DNA of 64,000 nt from Jackrogersella multiformis (lineage: Eukaryota > Ascomycota > Sordariomycetes > Xylariales > Hypoxylaceae): contig CADCXD010000009.1 in assembly GCA_902806575.1 (NCBI GenBank), positions 434,001 to 498,000 on the forward strand, in the 5' to 3' direction. The translations under genes were made by a program, and so were the position numbers. The notes beneath the pieces are model-generated. The model worked only from the letters and a program-made list of their open reading frames with translations, did no database searches and was not told the DNA's origin. Below are positions 35,648 through 45,383 of this stretch, piece after piece. The first letter of the stretch is position 1, and every line of letters begins with the position of its first letter.

Positions 35648-38119
35648 ATGAGTTCGACTAGTAAACACCCTTTGCGCAGATCTTGCGGCTTTTGTCGTTC
35701 TCGTAAGATAAAATGTTCTAACGAGACTATTTGCGAAGCTTGCCGCAAGCAGGGTGTCGATTGTATATATGATTTCGAACCCTATCAAGCTCCCTCGCGA
35801 TACGTATCTCGGCAATCTCAGCAGCAGACGGCAGACTCCATTGTGGTCCGATCAGATCGACATAGTCCTAGTCCAGGTCTAGTTGAGAATGATGGAGGCT
35901 TCCAGGACACCACGTCATCGGCTTCATACAATATCGCGTCGGAGCTGGGGATGATGTTTCTCGAGAACTTCTCAACACGGATTAGTAAGACAAATCCGGA
36001 TAGCTGGCGGCACAAAGTCTCTGCCCTTCCTAGAGCATCCGCATCGCCGCCCGCTAACCACTCCACCCCGAGCTTCGGTTCACAGACTACTAAATATGCT
36101 GGTCTGCTCTCCTTACTCACGGAAGATCTTGTCGCAATGGTCGTGGACAAGTTTGGTAGTCTAGGATGTCATATGGCTGAGAACGGTGGAGCAAGGTTTC
36201 TAGTAGAAGGACTCAAGGAGGACCGGACAGACTCTATGTTCGATCCTCGACCCCCTGGACCGAACCCCTTGACTGAATACGGGCACCGTAAAACGACCCA
36301 GCTCATCGATATCTGGTTCTCTAATCACCCACTGTCGTTCTTGCTATCCAAAACCCTGATAATGCATGAACTACGCGGCGAAACTATCGACGAAATTCTC
36401 CTAGCGGTAGTCCTGGCTGACGCCAACTTCTTCATCGGCAGCGACATCGCAGTAGCCCGAGGTCAAACGCTTCTGCGATATGCGACAGCAAATTTTCGTA
36501 GACAAGGATCCTCTAAGGCTCCGGAGTCCCCCCAACTTCAATCAGGAACTAGGCAATCCATCCTACCCCATCAAACCGTTTCCACAGTCCAGGCCTTGAC
36601 GCTTCTAGGATGGAACGCGCTCTGCCAATCTCAGATCCGCCGGGCGACGTGCTATATCGGCCTTGCGACTCGGCTGGCTACCGAACTCAAACAACAAAAG
36701 TGGTCAACCACGGCTACTGGAACGGGTAGCCGTATCAACGGTATCGACATATGTGAAGTCGAGAAAGAGATGGTGGCCTACCTATGGTGGATCAATTTTA
36801 TACTCACTCAATGGTTATCCATGCAAATCGATCAGCAGCTCCCCTATCTTCCTCAGGCTAGTTTGGAATCAGTATTTCTTCCCGTCGATGCTTCATCGTC
36901 CGTTCTGATTCGGCTGGATGAAGCCTCGGATAACTTATCCACCCTACAAAAGCAAAAGGCCGCGCTGCTAGATATATGGCCTCTGGCACACGTGTCTTCG
37001 GTTATCGCCTACATTTACGGTCTATATCCGCAGAATTTCCAGTCGAGTCATTCACCGGAGACAGTTCTCTGGCACGGTGCCCCAATATTATCCCCTGGAC
37101 ACATCCACAACGGTCCGACTCCACAGACTCTTGTACTAATACGCCAGGAAATTCACCGGGTACTAGTTGAGAGTATCCACATCCTAGATGGTAAGATCAA
37201 TCATGCGCCATCACGGGCCCTCGTGCTTGCCGTGTATCATACAATAGCAATCCACGTCCTCTTCCCTCATTCAGAAGGGGGTTTCACGGATTCGGCTCTC
37301 ACAGGAGACATCATCCACCGGTTTTGCGTCTCCGCCGAGGAGCTCATCAGAATTATAATATCTGCGTATGAGCAGACAGGTACCAGCCCGTTACTTCGCG
37401 TGCCTCCGCAGCTACACCCATCTTCAGCGGAAATCTTCACACTCGCGCTGGACACCTGCGCTCGAGCTCTATCCACTATTAGCTCAATAAAAGGGTCGGT
37501 TCATTGTGTTGAACTCTATTCAATGTATGAATCTAGGGTTCGATCCCTCGCCACTCGACTAGATGAACTTGCTCAAGATCAGTTCTTCGGCCCTGGACCG
37601 TCTCTTCGAGCCGTGAGGAGCCATTTAAAGATGCTGGTTGTGGAATTCGGGATGGAATCACCTACTATGAGTTATTATCGACAGAGAAGACCAAGCTCTT
37701 CGCTCTCGAGCTCAACTTCTTTAATGGAGCAAGACATCTATCCGCAGGGTCCGCCAGCACTCTCGCCCCCTCAATCTATGGGCGCGAGTTTGGCCTCGAC
37801 TCCCTTACTATCAGAGAACTACAGAGCCCCGATTGATCCAATTGGTTTTCAACATAGTTCAATTGGAAGCAACACCCTAATACCAACAGACTCCGAATCA
37901 AGCAGTTCAATGAAGCATGAGTGGTTCCATCCAGTTGGAAAACACCAGAATATTGATGGCGACTATAGAACTGAGGAAATGAACCTACGCGGGGTGAATA
38001 TGAGAGAAATAGACGAGGCAACCTGGTATCAGGATGAGCATGCTATGATGGGCTTTGATATTAACAACATGGAGTTGAATGGGCCGATAATATGGCAGAA
38101 TTGGGCATCTACGGCGTAA
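35648..38119 (+). CDS. Zn2Cys6 fungal transcription factor
   Basis: A single exon of 823 residues. The binuclear zinc cluster is complete at the N-terminus, with cysteines at 13, 16, 23, 29, 32 and 39 in the spacing C-x2-C-x6-C-x5-C-x2-C-x6-C; the basic stretch RSRKIKC contacts DNA. A Ser-rich linker leads into the long helical fungal-specific regulatory region (about 170-680), including the arrangement WNALCQSQIRRATCYIGLAT. The C-terminus is Ser/Pro-rich, acidic and probably an activation region. Its targets are unknown; the downstream reductases at 39.4 and 41.3 kb are candidates only by position. No intron is needed. Confidence 0.92.
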   Translation: MSSTSKHPLRRSCGFCRSRKIKCSNETICEACRKQGVDCIYDFEPYQAPSRYVSRQSQQQTADSIVVRSDRHSPSPGLVENDGGFQDTTSSASYNIASELGMMFLENFSTRISKTNPDSWRHKVSALPRASASPPANHSTPSFGSQTTKYAGLLSLLTEDLVAMVVDKFGSLGCHMAENGGARFLVEGLKEDRTDSMFDPRPPGPNPLTEYGHRKTTQLIDIWFSNHPLSFLLSKTLIMHELRGETIDEILLAVVLADANFFIGSDIAVARGQTLLRYATANFRRQGSSKAPESPQLQSGTRQSILPHQTVSTVQALTLLGWNALCQSQIRRATCYIGLATRLATELKQQKWSTTATGTGSRINGIDICEVEKEMVAYLWWINFILTQWLSMQIDQQLPYLPQASLESVFLPVDASSSVLIRLDEASDNLSTLQKQKAALLDIWPLAHVSSVIAYIYGLYPQNFQSSHSPETVLWHGAPILSPGHIHNGPTPQTLVLIRQEIHRVLVESIHILDGKINHAPSRALVLAVYHTIAIHVLFPHSEGGFTDSALTGDIIHRFCVSAEELIRIIISAYEQTGTSPLLRVPPQLHPSSAEIFTLALDTCARALSTISSIKGSVHCVELYSMYESRVRSLATRLDELAQDQFFGPGPSLRAVRSHLKMLVVEFGMESPTMSYYRQRRPSSSLSSSTSLMEQDIYPQGPPALSPPQSMGASLASTPLLSENYRAPIDPIGFQHSSIGSNTLIPTDSESSSSMKHEWFHPVGKHQNIDGDYRTEEMNLRGVNMREIDEATWYQDEHAMMGFDINNMELNGPIIWQNWASTA

Positions 38120-38280
38120 AGACGTTTCAGGCGTTTGGGAAATGATGATTAGGTTACGAAAGGTTGAATGGTTTATTGTAATACCAGTTATGTAAACATA
38201 TAAGCCCTGTTTGGGTCGACTCATATACCCCCTTTTGTAAAGCGGCTTTTTGTATTGTACTGATAGTGTTATATAGGAAT

Positions 38281-38830
38281 ATTCCTTCTACAATAACTTC
38301 ATTCAAAGTAACTTGGGCAGCTCTAGACAAGCTGGGTGAGGTAGCAGCAGGCGAATCGAATGACATTCCGAAAGGATACGCATTCATCATAGAGCGCAAC
38401 GAACCAGACTCGTTTGACATCCACCGGCTCGTTCGGTTAGCCATGCGCAATTGGTTGCGAGAGAACGAGGAGTCTCAATAAAGGGCAACAAATGTGATCC
38501 AAAGGCTTTCCGACTAGTATCCCTTCCTCGAGTACGAGAATAGGGGAGCTTGGATGAGGTACCTACCACACGTCGTAACCTAGCTGCGTTGGAATCCCAG
38601 AAACAGTTCGCGGATAGATGGGAAAGTGCTAATAATCTTCCTTGTAAGGTTGCAATAAGTCACCTTACCCCTGGAAACTTCAACAAAGCAGAACAGATGC
38701 TCGGGCAGACACTAGCGCTAGAATGATGTTTGCTAGGTAAAGAACATCCCTCTACCCTTGGATCTATGAATAATTTCACAAATGATGTTCGTAACCAGAG
38801 GAAATACGAAGAGGCGAAACAGATATACCG
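38281..38830 (+). pseudogene. Relic of an NB-ARC/TPR NLR gene
   Basis: The frame through 38281-38480 carries GYAFIIERNEPDSFDIHRLV followed by RLAMRNWLREN, the conserved winged-helix end of fungal NB-ARC/TPR proteins. The same frame continues past TAA (38479-38481) and TAG with NVIQRLSD, YPFLEYENRGAW and MRYLPH, again matching the family. In another frame, from about 38673, it reads NFNKAEQMLGQTLALE, a stop, then GKEHPSTLGSMNN and QRKYEEAKQIYR, the typical tetratricopeptide unit. The NB-ARC part with its P-loop is missing upstream, where the regulator gene ends 160 bases away. Several stops and at least one frameshift show a dead fragment. Confidence 0.8.
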
Positions 38831-39422
38831 GCCAGAGCAGATCGGGATATTTGCCTAGCAGCTGAGGCAAGCGATGAGTCGTAATATTTTTAGTGTAAAA
38901 GGAAGATAACCGTGGAAGTAGAATGCTCATTCATCAATATAGGTAGTGAACCTACCAAGGAGGCCTGTTCAAAATGTACGATATACTATAGGCCATGAAT
39001 TAACTTGTAAATATTAAGAAGAAACACTCCCACTTACCTAGTCATAACGCTCCGAAAATTTTGACAAGGTGCCTCCCCGGGTAGCCACCTACTCACTAGT
39101 ACTAGGTAGTATATATGAACTATTATAGTTCGATGATTTCTCGTATCTTTGTTCTACGTTACCTAGGTAGACACAAGCCAACCCGATGCCCAGGAACTTG
39201 ATTCTTTCGTACAAGGATATTGCACTACCTTAAAATGACTATCCTATCCCTTGCATCATAGTCTATTGCCATACACAACCGACCCCCGGACTTTGCTAAT
39301 AGCCACATTAACACATCTTCTTCCTCCATAACCTGGTTGATTCAGGTATCGCTCATCATCCTTTCTTACACCAAAGCGCCTCTTCAGCTAGTGCAATATA
39401 TTCCCAACTCGTTTACTCGATA
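38831..39422. other. Intergenic upstream of the oxidoreductase
   Basis: About 590 bases without a gene. The last 200 bases are C/T- and A-rich, as in fungal leaders. Confidence 0.5.
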
Positions 39423-40427
39423 ATGACTACCATCCGCAAAGTTGTTATTACAGAATTTGGCGACGTTGATGTCCTCAAAATTGTAGACGACGTCTGCCCA
39501 TCTCCGCCACCAGGACATATACAAATTGCGGTGGAGTACGCAGGTTTTAATGGCGCCGACGTTAGCATGCGAAAAGGCATCTACCCCTTCCAGAAGAAGG
39601 CGCCTCTCACCCCTGGATACTGTCTAGTAGGGACCGTCCAGGCCAACGGTGAGGATTGCAACATCTTCAAGATTGGCGACGTGGTGGGCGTCTTGACCAC
39701 GTACGATGCCGACGCAGAACTTGTCAACCAGCCCGAACAGTATTGTATCAAAATTCCAACCGATGTCGATCAAAAGCAAGCAACGGCGCTCCTAAGCGAC
39801 TGGAGTACGGCTCACGCGTTGGTGACGCACAAGGCGGGGGTCTCCAAAGGCCAGAAGGTCTTTGTTCACGGTATTAGTGGTGCTGTTGGTTGCGCTATCA
39901 TGATTCTTAGCAAATTGCAGGGGGCTGAAGTATACGGCACAGCTAGTGAGCGTAACCACGGCAGCATCCAAGAATACGGTGCCACGCCGCTCGTTTATAC
40001 GGATAAGAACTGGATGGAAAGGATGAACGAGCTGGGCGGCGCAGATGTCGTTTTCGACCCCCTCGGCTTCGAAAGCTTCGACGAAAGCTACTCCATCCTG
40101 GCTCCACATGGCCTCCTCGTGGCCTACGGTAACAACAAGGACTCGCTGCAGAATGATATGAATAGGAATCCGATAGTACCGATAATAAAGCTGCTGGCGC
40201 GCAATCTCAATGTCCTCACCGGTAAGCGAACTACCGTTTTTGGACTTTCGCGCGACTCAGCAACGTATAAACTGGACGTCATGCTACTGCTGGATATGGT
40301 GAAGGATAGGAGCATCACGGTCCCGATTAAGGACGTGTGGGATATGAAAGATATTAAGACTGCGCATCAGCAATGGGGCGGTGGGACTGGTATTGGGTCG
40401 GTCCTAATTAAAGTAGCCAAGGGCTAG
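39423..40427 (+). CDS. Medium-chain dehydrogenase/reductase, quinone-oxidoreductase-like
   Basis: A single exon of 334 residues, normal for a zinc-free MDR enzyme. The N-terminal GroES-like domain begins MTTIRKVVITEFGDVDVLKI and contains VEYAGFNGADVSMRKG in place of the zinc-binding site; no structural Cys cluster is present. The NADPH-binding Rossmann domain contains VHGISGAVGCAIM near residue 150 and GADVVFDPLGFESF further on. Such enzymes reduce quinones or enone substrates using NADPH in the cytosol. The gene is intact, and the next gene, also a reductase, lies 0.9 kb downstream on the same strand. Confidence 0.88.
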   Translation: MTTIRKVVITEFGDVDVLKIVDDVCPSPPPGHIQIAVEYAGFNGADVSMRKGIYPFQKKAPLTPGYCLVGTVQANGEDCNIFKIGDVVGVLTTYDADAELVNQPEQYCIKIPTDVDQKQATALLSDWSTAHALVTHKAGVSKGQKVFVHGISGAVGCAIMILSKLQGAEVYGTASERNHGSIQEYGATPLVYTDKNWMERMNELGGADVVFDPLGFESFDESYSILAPHGLLVAYGNNKDSLQNDMNRNPIVPIIKLLARNLNVLTGKRTTVFGLSRDSATYKLDVMLLLDMVKDRSITVPIKDVWDMKDIKTAHQQWGGGTGIGSVLIKVAKG

Positions 40428-41312
40428 ATTTCTTTAGCAGGATAACTTTCTCTATTTTTTGTGAGATGTTTAGTCACGATGGTGATTGGAATGGATTCAT
40501 TAGATGACTGTTGGTACATGGTTAGGTAAGGGTTTGATAGAGCTTTTATGCATGCCTACCTGCCTGCCTACCTATCATCAGGGTCTCCTATATAAAGATT
40601 TTCTACCCCTAACGAAATAACTGATCTACCAACAACCTCGTCTTCAAAATCTTGCAAACTTTCTTGGCGTCCACGGGATCATCACCAGACTTCGATCCTG
40701 AGAGTTGCATATTTCAACAATATATGGCATCTAGCTTATGTGTCCTCGCGCCCTTCGGACAAGCAAATCTAACAAATTACTTCCAATTCTATGGAATTTC
40801 CATGCAAATATGTGCATAGATTTTACAGGTCAGATATCTTACGTGATAGTTTAGTAATGTTGCTTACTTCGCACTTCGGTGATTAAAATATTACGTTGCC
40901 CGAAAGGCGCGAGGATTAGGAAGGGCGAGATTCTTCAACTAGTGTAATGGCCGGATTTAACGATTTCTTCCCAGAACTGTTGATGACAAATGAGGAGGGT
41001 CGGACTTCCGAGAGGCCATGTTGAGTAATAATATATCCCCTATTTGTATATACCTAGGTAGGTATCAGGTAGGTAAGTACCTGGGTTAGTAGTAATGATA
41101 TGACCATTTGCTGTTATATAGCTTCCCCCCGTAGATTGTTAACAACCCCCCTATTAAGTCCGATTATGTGGAGCGATGATACATCGTGCTAGATTATATC
41201 CGACCTTAACTAAGGTATAAATGTACGGCACAAATATAAACTTCCGTTCTGTTAAACGTGTGGGACTTTTTCTAAATCATCAATAAATCCTTACATCCAA
41301 ATACGACCAACA
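40428..41312. other. Intergenic between two reductase genes
   Basis: Contains a CCTAGGTAGGTA motif at 41050-41064 and no supported gene. Confidence 0.55.
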
Positions 41313-42395
41313 ATGGATAAACTCGAATTTACTCCGACGATACTTCCGGGTTCTACGGTTCTAGTCACTGGTGCCAATGGCCTGATTGCATCTCATGTCG
41401 TTGACTGGCTCCTTGCGTTTGGATACGATGTTCGGGGTACCGTTCGAGACCCTGCAAAATGCGCGTGGATGGAACCGTTCTTCGCATCGCGTCATCCTTC
41501 TCGCCACCTTGAGATAGTACAGGTATCCGATTTTGGTGCTCCTGGCGCGTGGGACGCAGCTGTTAAAGGCGTCGCAGCTGTTGCAGCCGTAGCCGGTGGG
41601 GCGCCACTGACGGTCCAGGATATCGACAAAGCCCTGGAAGAGGAATTCCCTTGGAATGAATCGCTCCTTCGTGCGGCGAAGAACGAACCTAGTGTCAAGT
41701 CGTTTGCCTACACGACTAGTGCGTGGGCCGCATATACCCCAGACCAAACCAAGAAGGTCAAGTTGTCGGAATGGTCCTGGAACGAATACTCTGTGCAGAA
41801 AGTCAGAAGCGATGCTTCGCCCGAGGAGAAAGGGATAAAACCGTACATGGCATTCAAGACATTGCTCGAGAAGAAAATCTGGGAATGGGTCAGGAGAGAG
41901 AAGCCGTCCTTTACTTTCAACGCAATCCTTCCCGAAAGCGTCATCGGCCAATGTCTTCACCCAGAGGGTCAAGGCATTCCGAGCACATGCGGTATGGTGA
42001 AATGGCTCGTCGACGGGACCAATCTAGAAGTATTCTCCCAAATCCCACCTCAATGGCACGTCGACACTCGCGACTGCGGAGCGCTTTACCTAGCAGCTCT
42101 GATCACGCCGGGGGTAAATGGAGAGAGGCTATTTGGGTTTGGCGATAGGTACAGCTGGCCCAGGATTAGCCAGATCTTGAAGGAGCTATATCCCGAGAGA
42201 AATGTGTCAGTCTTGGAGGACAACGGCTGGGACCAAACAGACGTGCCGAACCAAAGGGCAGAGGAGCTGTTGCGTGGCCTAGGTCTCAGCGGATGGACTA
42301 GTCTCAGGGAAAGCGTGAAGGCCTGCGCGGAAAGCTTTATGCAGCTTGAAAAGGAGACAGATACAGTTGCAGTACCAGTGACATTTTTCAAGTAA
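41313..42395 (+). CDS. Extended SDR: NAD-dependent epimerase/aldehyde reductase
   Basis: A single exon of 360 residues. The N-terminal Rossmann motif VLVTGANGLIASHVVDWLL (near residues 16-34) has the GxxGxxA signature of extended SDRs. A serine motif TTSAWAAYTP and the catalytic YxxxK in YMAFKTLLEKK follow. The overall plan matches dihydroflavonol-reductase-like or GRE2-like aldehyde reductases, which reduce carbonyl groups with NADPH in the cytosol. The segment AAVAAVAGGAPLTVQ replaces the more usual HxAxP motif after the first domain, so the substrate pocket may differ. The gene is intact. Confidence 0.88.
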   Translation: MDKLEFTPTILPGSTVLVTGANGLIASHVVDWLLAFGYDVRGTVRDPAKCAWMEPFFASRHPSRHLEIVQVSDFGAPGAWDAAVKGVAAVAAVAGGAPLTVQDIDKALEEEFPWNESLLRAAKNEPSVKSFAYTTSAWAAYTPDQTKKVKLSEWSWNEYSVQKVRSDASPEEKGIKPYMAFKTLLEKKIWEWVRREKPSFTFNAILPESVIGQCLHPEGQGIPSTCGMVKWLVDGTNLEVFSQIPPQWHVDTRDCGALYLAALITPGVNGERLFGFGDRYSWPRISQILKELYPERNVSVLEDNGWDQTDVPNQRAEELLRGLGLSGWTSLRESVKACAESFMQLEKETDTVAVPVTFFK

Positions 42396-43577
42396 CCTAA
42401 ATAATTCCTACGCGGAAGAAGTTACCCACGAGTAGAAGTTATGAGCAACCAAAATAGAGTCCTCCATAACATTCGCGACTCGCAAATGAGACTTCGGGTA
42501 CCGCTAACTACTAGTATATCACAGGCCAAAGTGTCTCCAAGTTCTCATCTTCCTGAACTACCTAACTTGAGTTCGTCTAGTCTAATATAAAGGAACGTAT
42601 CTACAGGTCGCGGTCCTTTCAGGATGAGAATCTTAGCGATGAATATATTATCTCGCACCGTCTAGTTAACTGTCGTAACGAAGTCGTGAATTGTCATTAA
42701 AGGCCTACGGAAATCTCATAACTACCTAGATGCAAGTGGTGTTATAGCTTAAAATTTACTTTCAGCATGCAAATATATGAACTTCCACCTTTCCTCATCC
42801 TCACCTCTAAAATATCCCACCACGTCTTAAGCAGAGCAGGTGTCTGTCGTAACATGTCTGTTAAACCACACAGGCGGAGATCCTTAAGTAAAAAGATTTA
42901 ATCCTCCATAATGCTAATTAAACTTTCAAGAAGGAATAGGAGTTGAATCAGCCGGTTTTAGGAGAATATGGAGTAGAGTTGGGTCTACAAGTGAAGTGAG
43001 GTGACGTCAGCGATTCGTCCGGCTTGTTCAGCGTTTGTGATAAGTCAAATAAAACATTAACTAAAATCAAATACACCAAAAATATTAATGACTGATTGAG
43101 GTAATTTATTTGCGTTCATCATCAGGCAAGGTATTGTGTGCTCGATTGACTCATGTGCTAACCGCTGGAATAGGGGGGAAGATGTGCCCAATGTGGAGTT
43201 AACTAATTTCATGATATTTAATTTACACTCAAACATTCGCAAACACTCATTCTCACAAATAAAACGGACGATTATAATTCATTTGTATTATTATATCAAT
43301 TAAGTTAAATACTTGTTTAATTTGCTGAAAACGCTTAACTTATAAACCGGTCATGGATTTTAATGACAACTGTAATAATACCTTTAATACCCCTTTTGTT
43401 ATTTTAAGTCACCCTGTTTTGTAAATATTAAACAAATATTAAGCAAATATATATTGTAGAATCTTATTTATTGCGATATATAACCCGGTGGTCAGCTTTT
43501 ATTTATTATGGTGGTGAAAGTGAAGGCTGCGATTTACCACTTGTTAGGGCAGTATAGCGAGGCTTACAATATTTACG
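42396..43577. other. Intergenic, AT-rich
   Basis: No gene is supported. The part from about 43040 to 43480 is strongly AT-rich with repeated AAATATTAA-like words, just upstream of the kinase gene. Confidence 0.55.
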
Positions 43578-44868
43578 ATGCCGCCTTCTTCAAATAATGA
43601 TGATTTAAGCTTCGGTGATTACATTGACCAAGGGAATTTTGAGAATTGGGAGTCTGTAGCTGGCGTCATGATTTCATCTGAAAGTCTTGAAAGTTACCAT
43701 TCCGGCTATTACGCCCCAATATGCCTAGGAACCCTTTTGGTTAACCGGTTCCTAATAGAGCATAAACTCGGCTGGGGTGATTTCTCGACCGTCTGGTTAG
43801 CTCGGGATGTTCATACTAATGAGAATGTGGTTCTCAAAGTAATGAGCAAAGGATCAGTCGGAGAAAACGAACGCGCTTTACATATGTTTATCAAGGAAAA
43901 AACTAGAGAGACTGCGAATCTCTTGTTATCCAGAGGGTTTCTCTCTGCACCTGGAGGTTTTGGGGATGAACATATAGTCCTTGTTTTCCCCATTTGCGGT
44001 CCGAGCCTGAAGACTTTCAATCTAACGCTTCGTAATAACGTTCCTGTAAATACACGCATGTCAGCTGCGAGACAATTACTGGTGGCATTGAAATCTCTCC
44101 ACGATCTTGGGATTGTACACCGTAGTAAGTAGCTATTATGCAACTATTACTATTAATATTAAGACTAACTATCGTCCTTAAGACCTAAGCCTGTCGAGTA
44201 TCATATGGAGCATGAAACCTATCGACCTCTCCACTAAGGCAGCAGTATATCAATACTTTGGTCGACCACAGAAGATCAAAATTGAAGGCTTCTTGAAGGA
44301 GGGGGATCTAGTAACGCTGGTAAAATTCCCTCCGGATTCAGTAGGCGACAAAGCCTACATCGGGGGTTTCGGCATGGCAGTTAAAGTCGATCCTTCGATA
44401 GGGTATGACCCTTCGTTACCGTACGAGACATATTTTCCCGAGGAGTATTATGCGCCGGAAAGGTCCCACGAGATAGCGGCCAGCTTTTCAGGCGATATGT
44501 GGAGTTATATGTGCATCCTCGGCACATTGTATCTCGGCCGCGATATTTTCTGGTCCTATGAAGGATCATACATAGACGCGATGGTCGATACCCTAGGACC
44601 GATGCCAGCGGAATGGAAGGATCATTACTCCAACCAAGGCCGGCCCATAGTGAATTCCTGGTATGATCACATAAGGTTGGATTACCAAACACAAAGCCTT
44701 GAGAGCAGGGTTCTGGCGTGTCGACCAGAAATTAGCACAGCTGAGCGAAACCTCGTTGTGTCCGTTCTATCAAAAGGGTTGACCTATCGTGTCGCAGATC
44801 GCCCGACTGCGACACAGCTACTAGAAGACGAATCATTCAATTTGCTCATGAACATATATGGGACTTAG
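43578..44868 (+). CDS. SRPK-like protein kinase, probable pseudokinase
   Basis: Two exons, 43578-44124 and 44183-44868, give 410 residues. The N-lobe is sound: glycine-rich loop LGWGDFSTVWLARD (64-77) and the ATP-anchoring lysine in VVLK (K87). In the C-lobe, the catalytic HRD motif reads HRN (181-183) across the splice junction, and the metal-binding DFG reads GFG (244-246). Losing both aspartates should abolish phosphotransfer. The plan (HR-x-L, IIWSM, then a long insert before GFGMAV) follows fungal SRPK-like kinases, often expanded and found near immunity-type genes. The intron ends in AAG with a good branch site (GACTAAC). The frame is fully open, so this may be a working pseudokinase rather than a decayed gene. 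Confidence 0.75.
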
Positions 44869-45383
44869 GGGAGTGTTAGGAACATCTACGAATTGAGCAT
44901 GTAGACCTATTTTGTGTTTAATGCCATTAAATGATCTCTTGAGTCTTGAGTCTTTTAAGTGATTTTGTATAGCATGAATGTCTCAACTCATTAGCAAGTA
45001 CAGTGGGTATTTATTTCCTAGCCCGTTTTGTGCGTGCTGTTAGGGGAAAGGAGTGGGAGTAATCTCAACAGGTATCTACCTATTGTAGCAGGGCAATATG
45101 GCTTAACAAAATGATTCCAAAAAGTGGGAAGCATTATTCATATAATTGACTATCATACAGAAGTAACGTACATGTTTTACAACTTTGTAAAATGATTTTA
45201 AGACTGTAGAAATGATTTGGCAAAGTGAGCTCTGATTGGCTGAAACTATTAAAAAGCGGGTCAAGTTGAAAAAAGGGGGAGAATCGGGCTCGAATCCAGA
45301 GCTTTCGCATGCCCCCTACGACGTACATGCCTACTTAGGTGGGTACTCAATGATAGCACAACGATTTTTCGTCCGAAAACCCG
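44869..45383. other. Intergenic between convergent kinase and NLR genes
   Basis: About 500 bases, the likely 3' ends of both genes. No RNA gene or repeat is supported. Confidence 0.5.

Noticed and set aside
37540..37560. GGTTCGATCC, tRNA T-loop-like
   Set aside because: It lies inside the coding sequence of the Zn2Cys6 regulator and has no cloverleaf.
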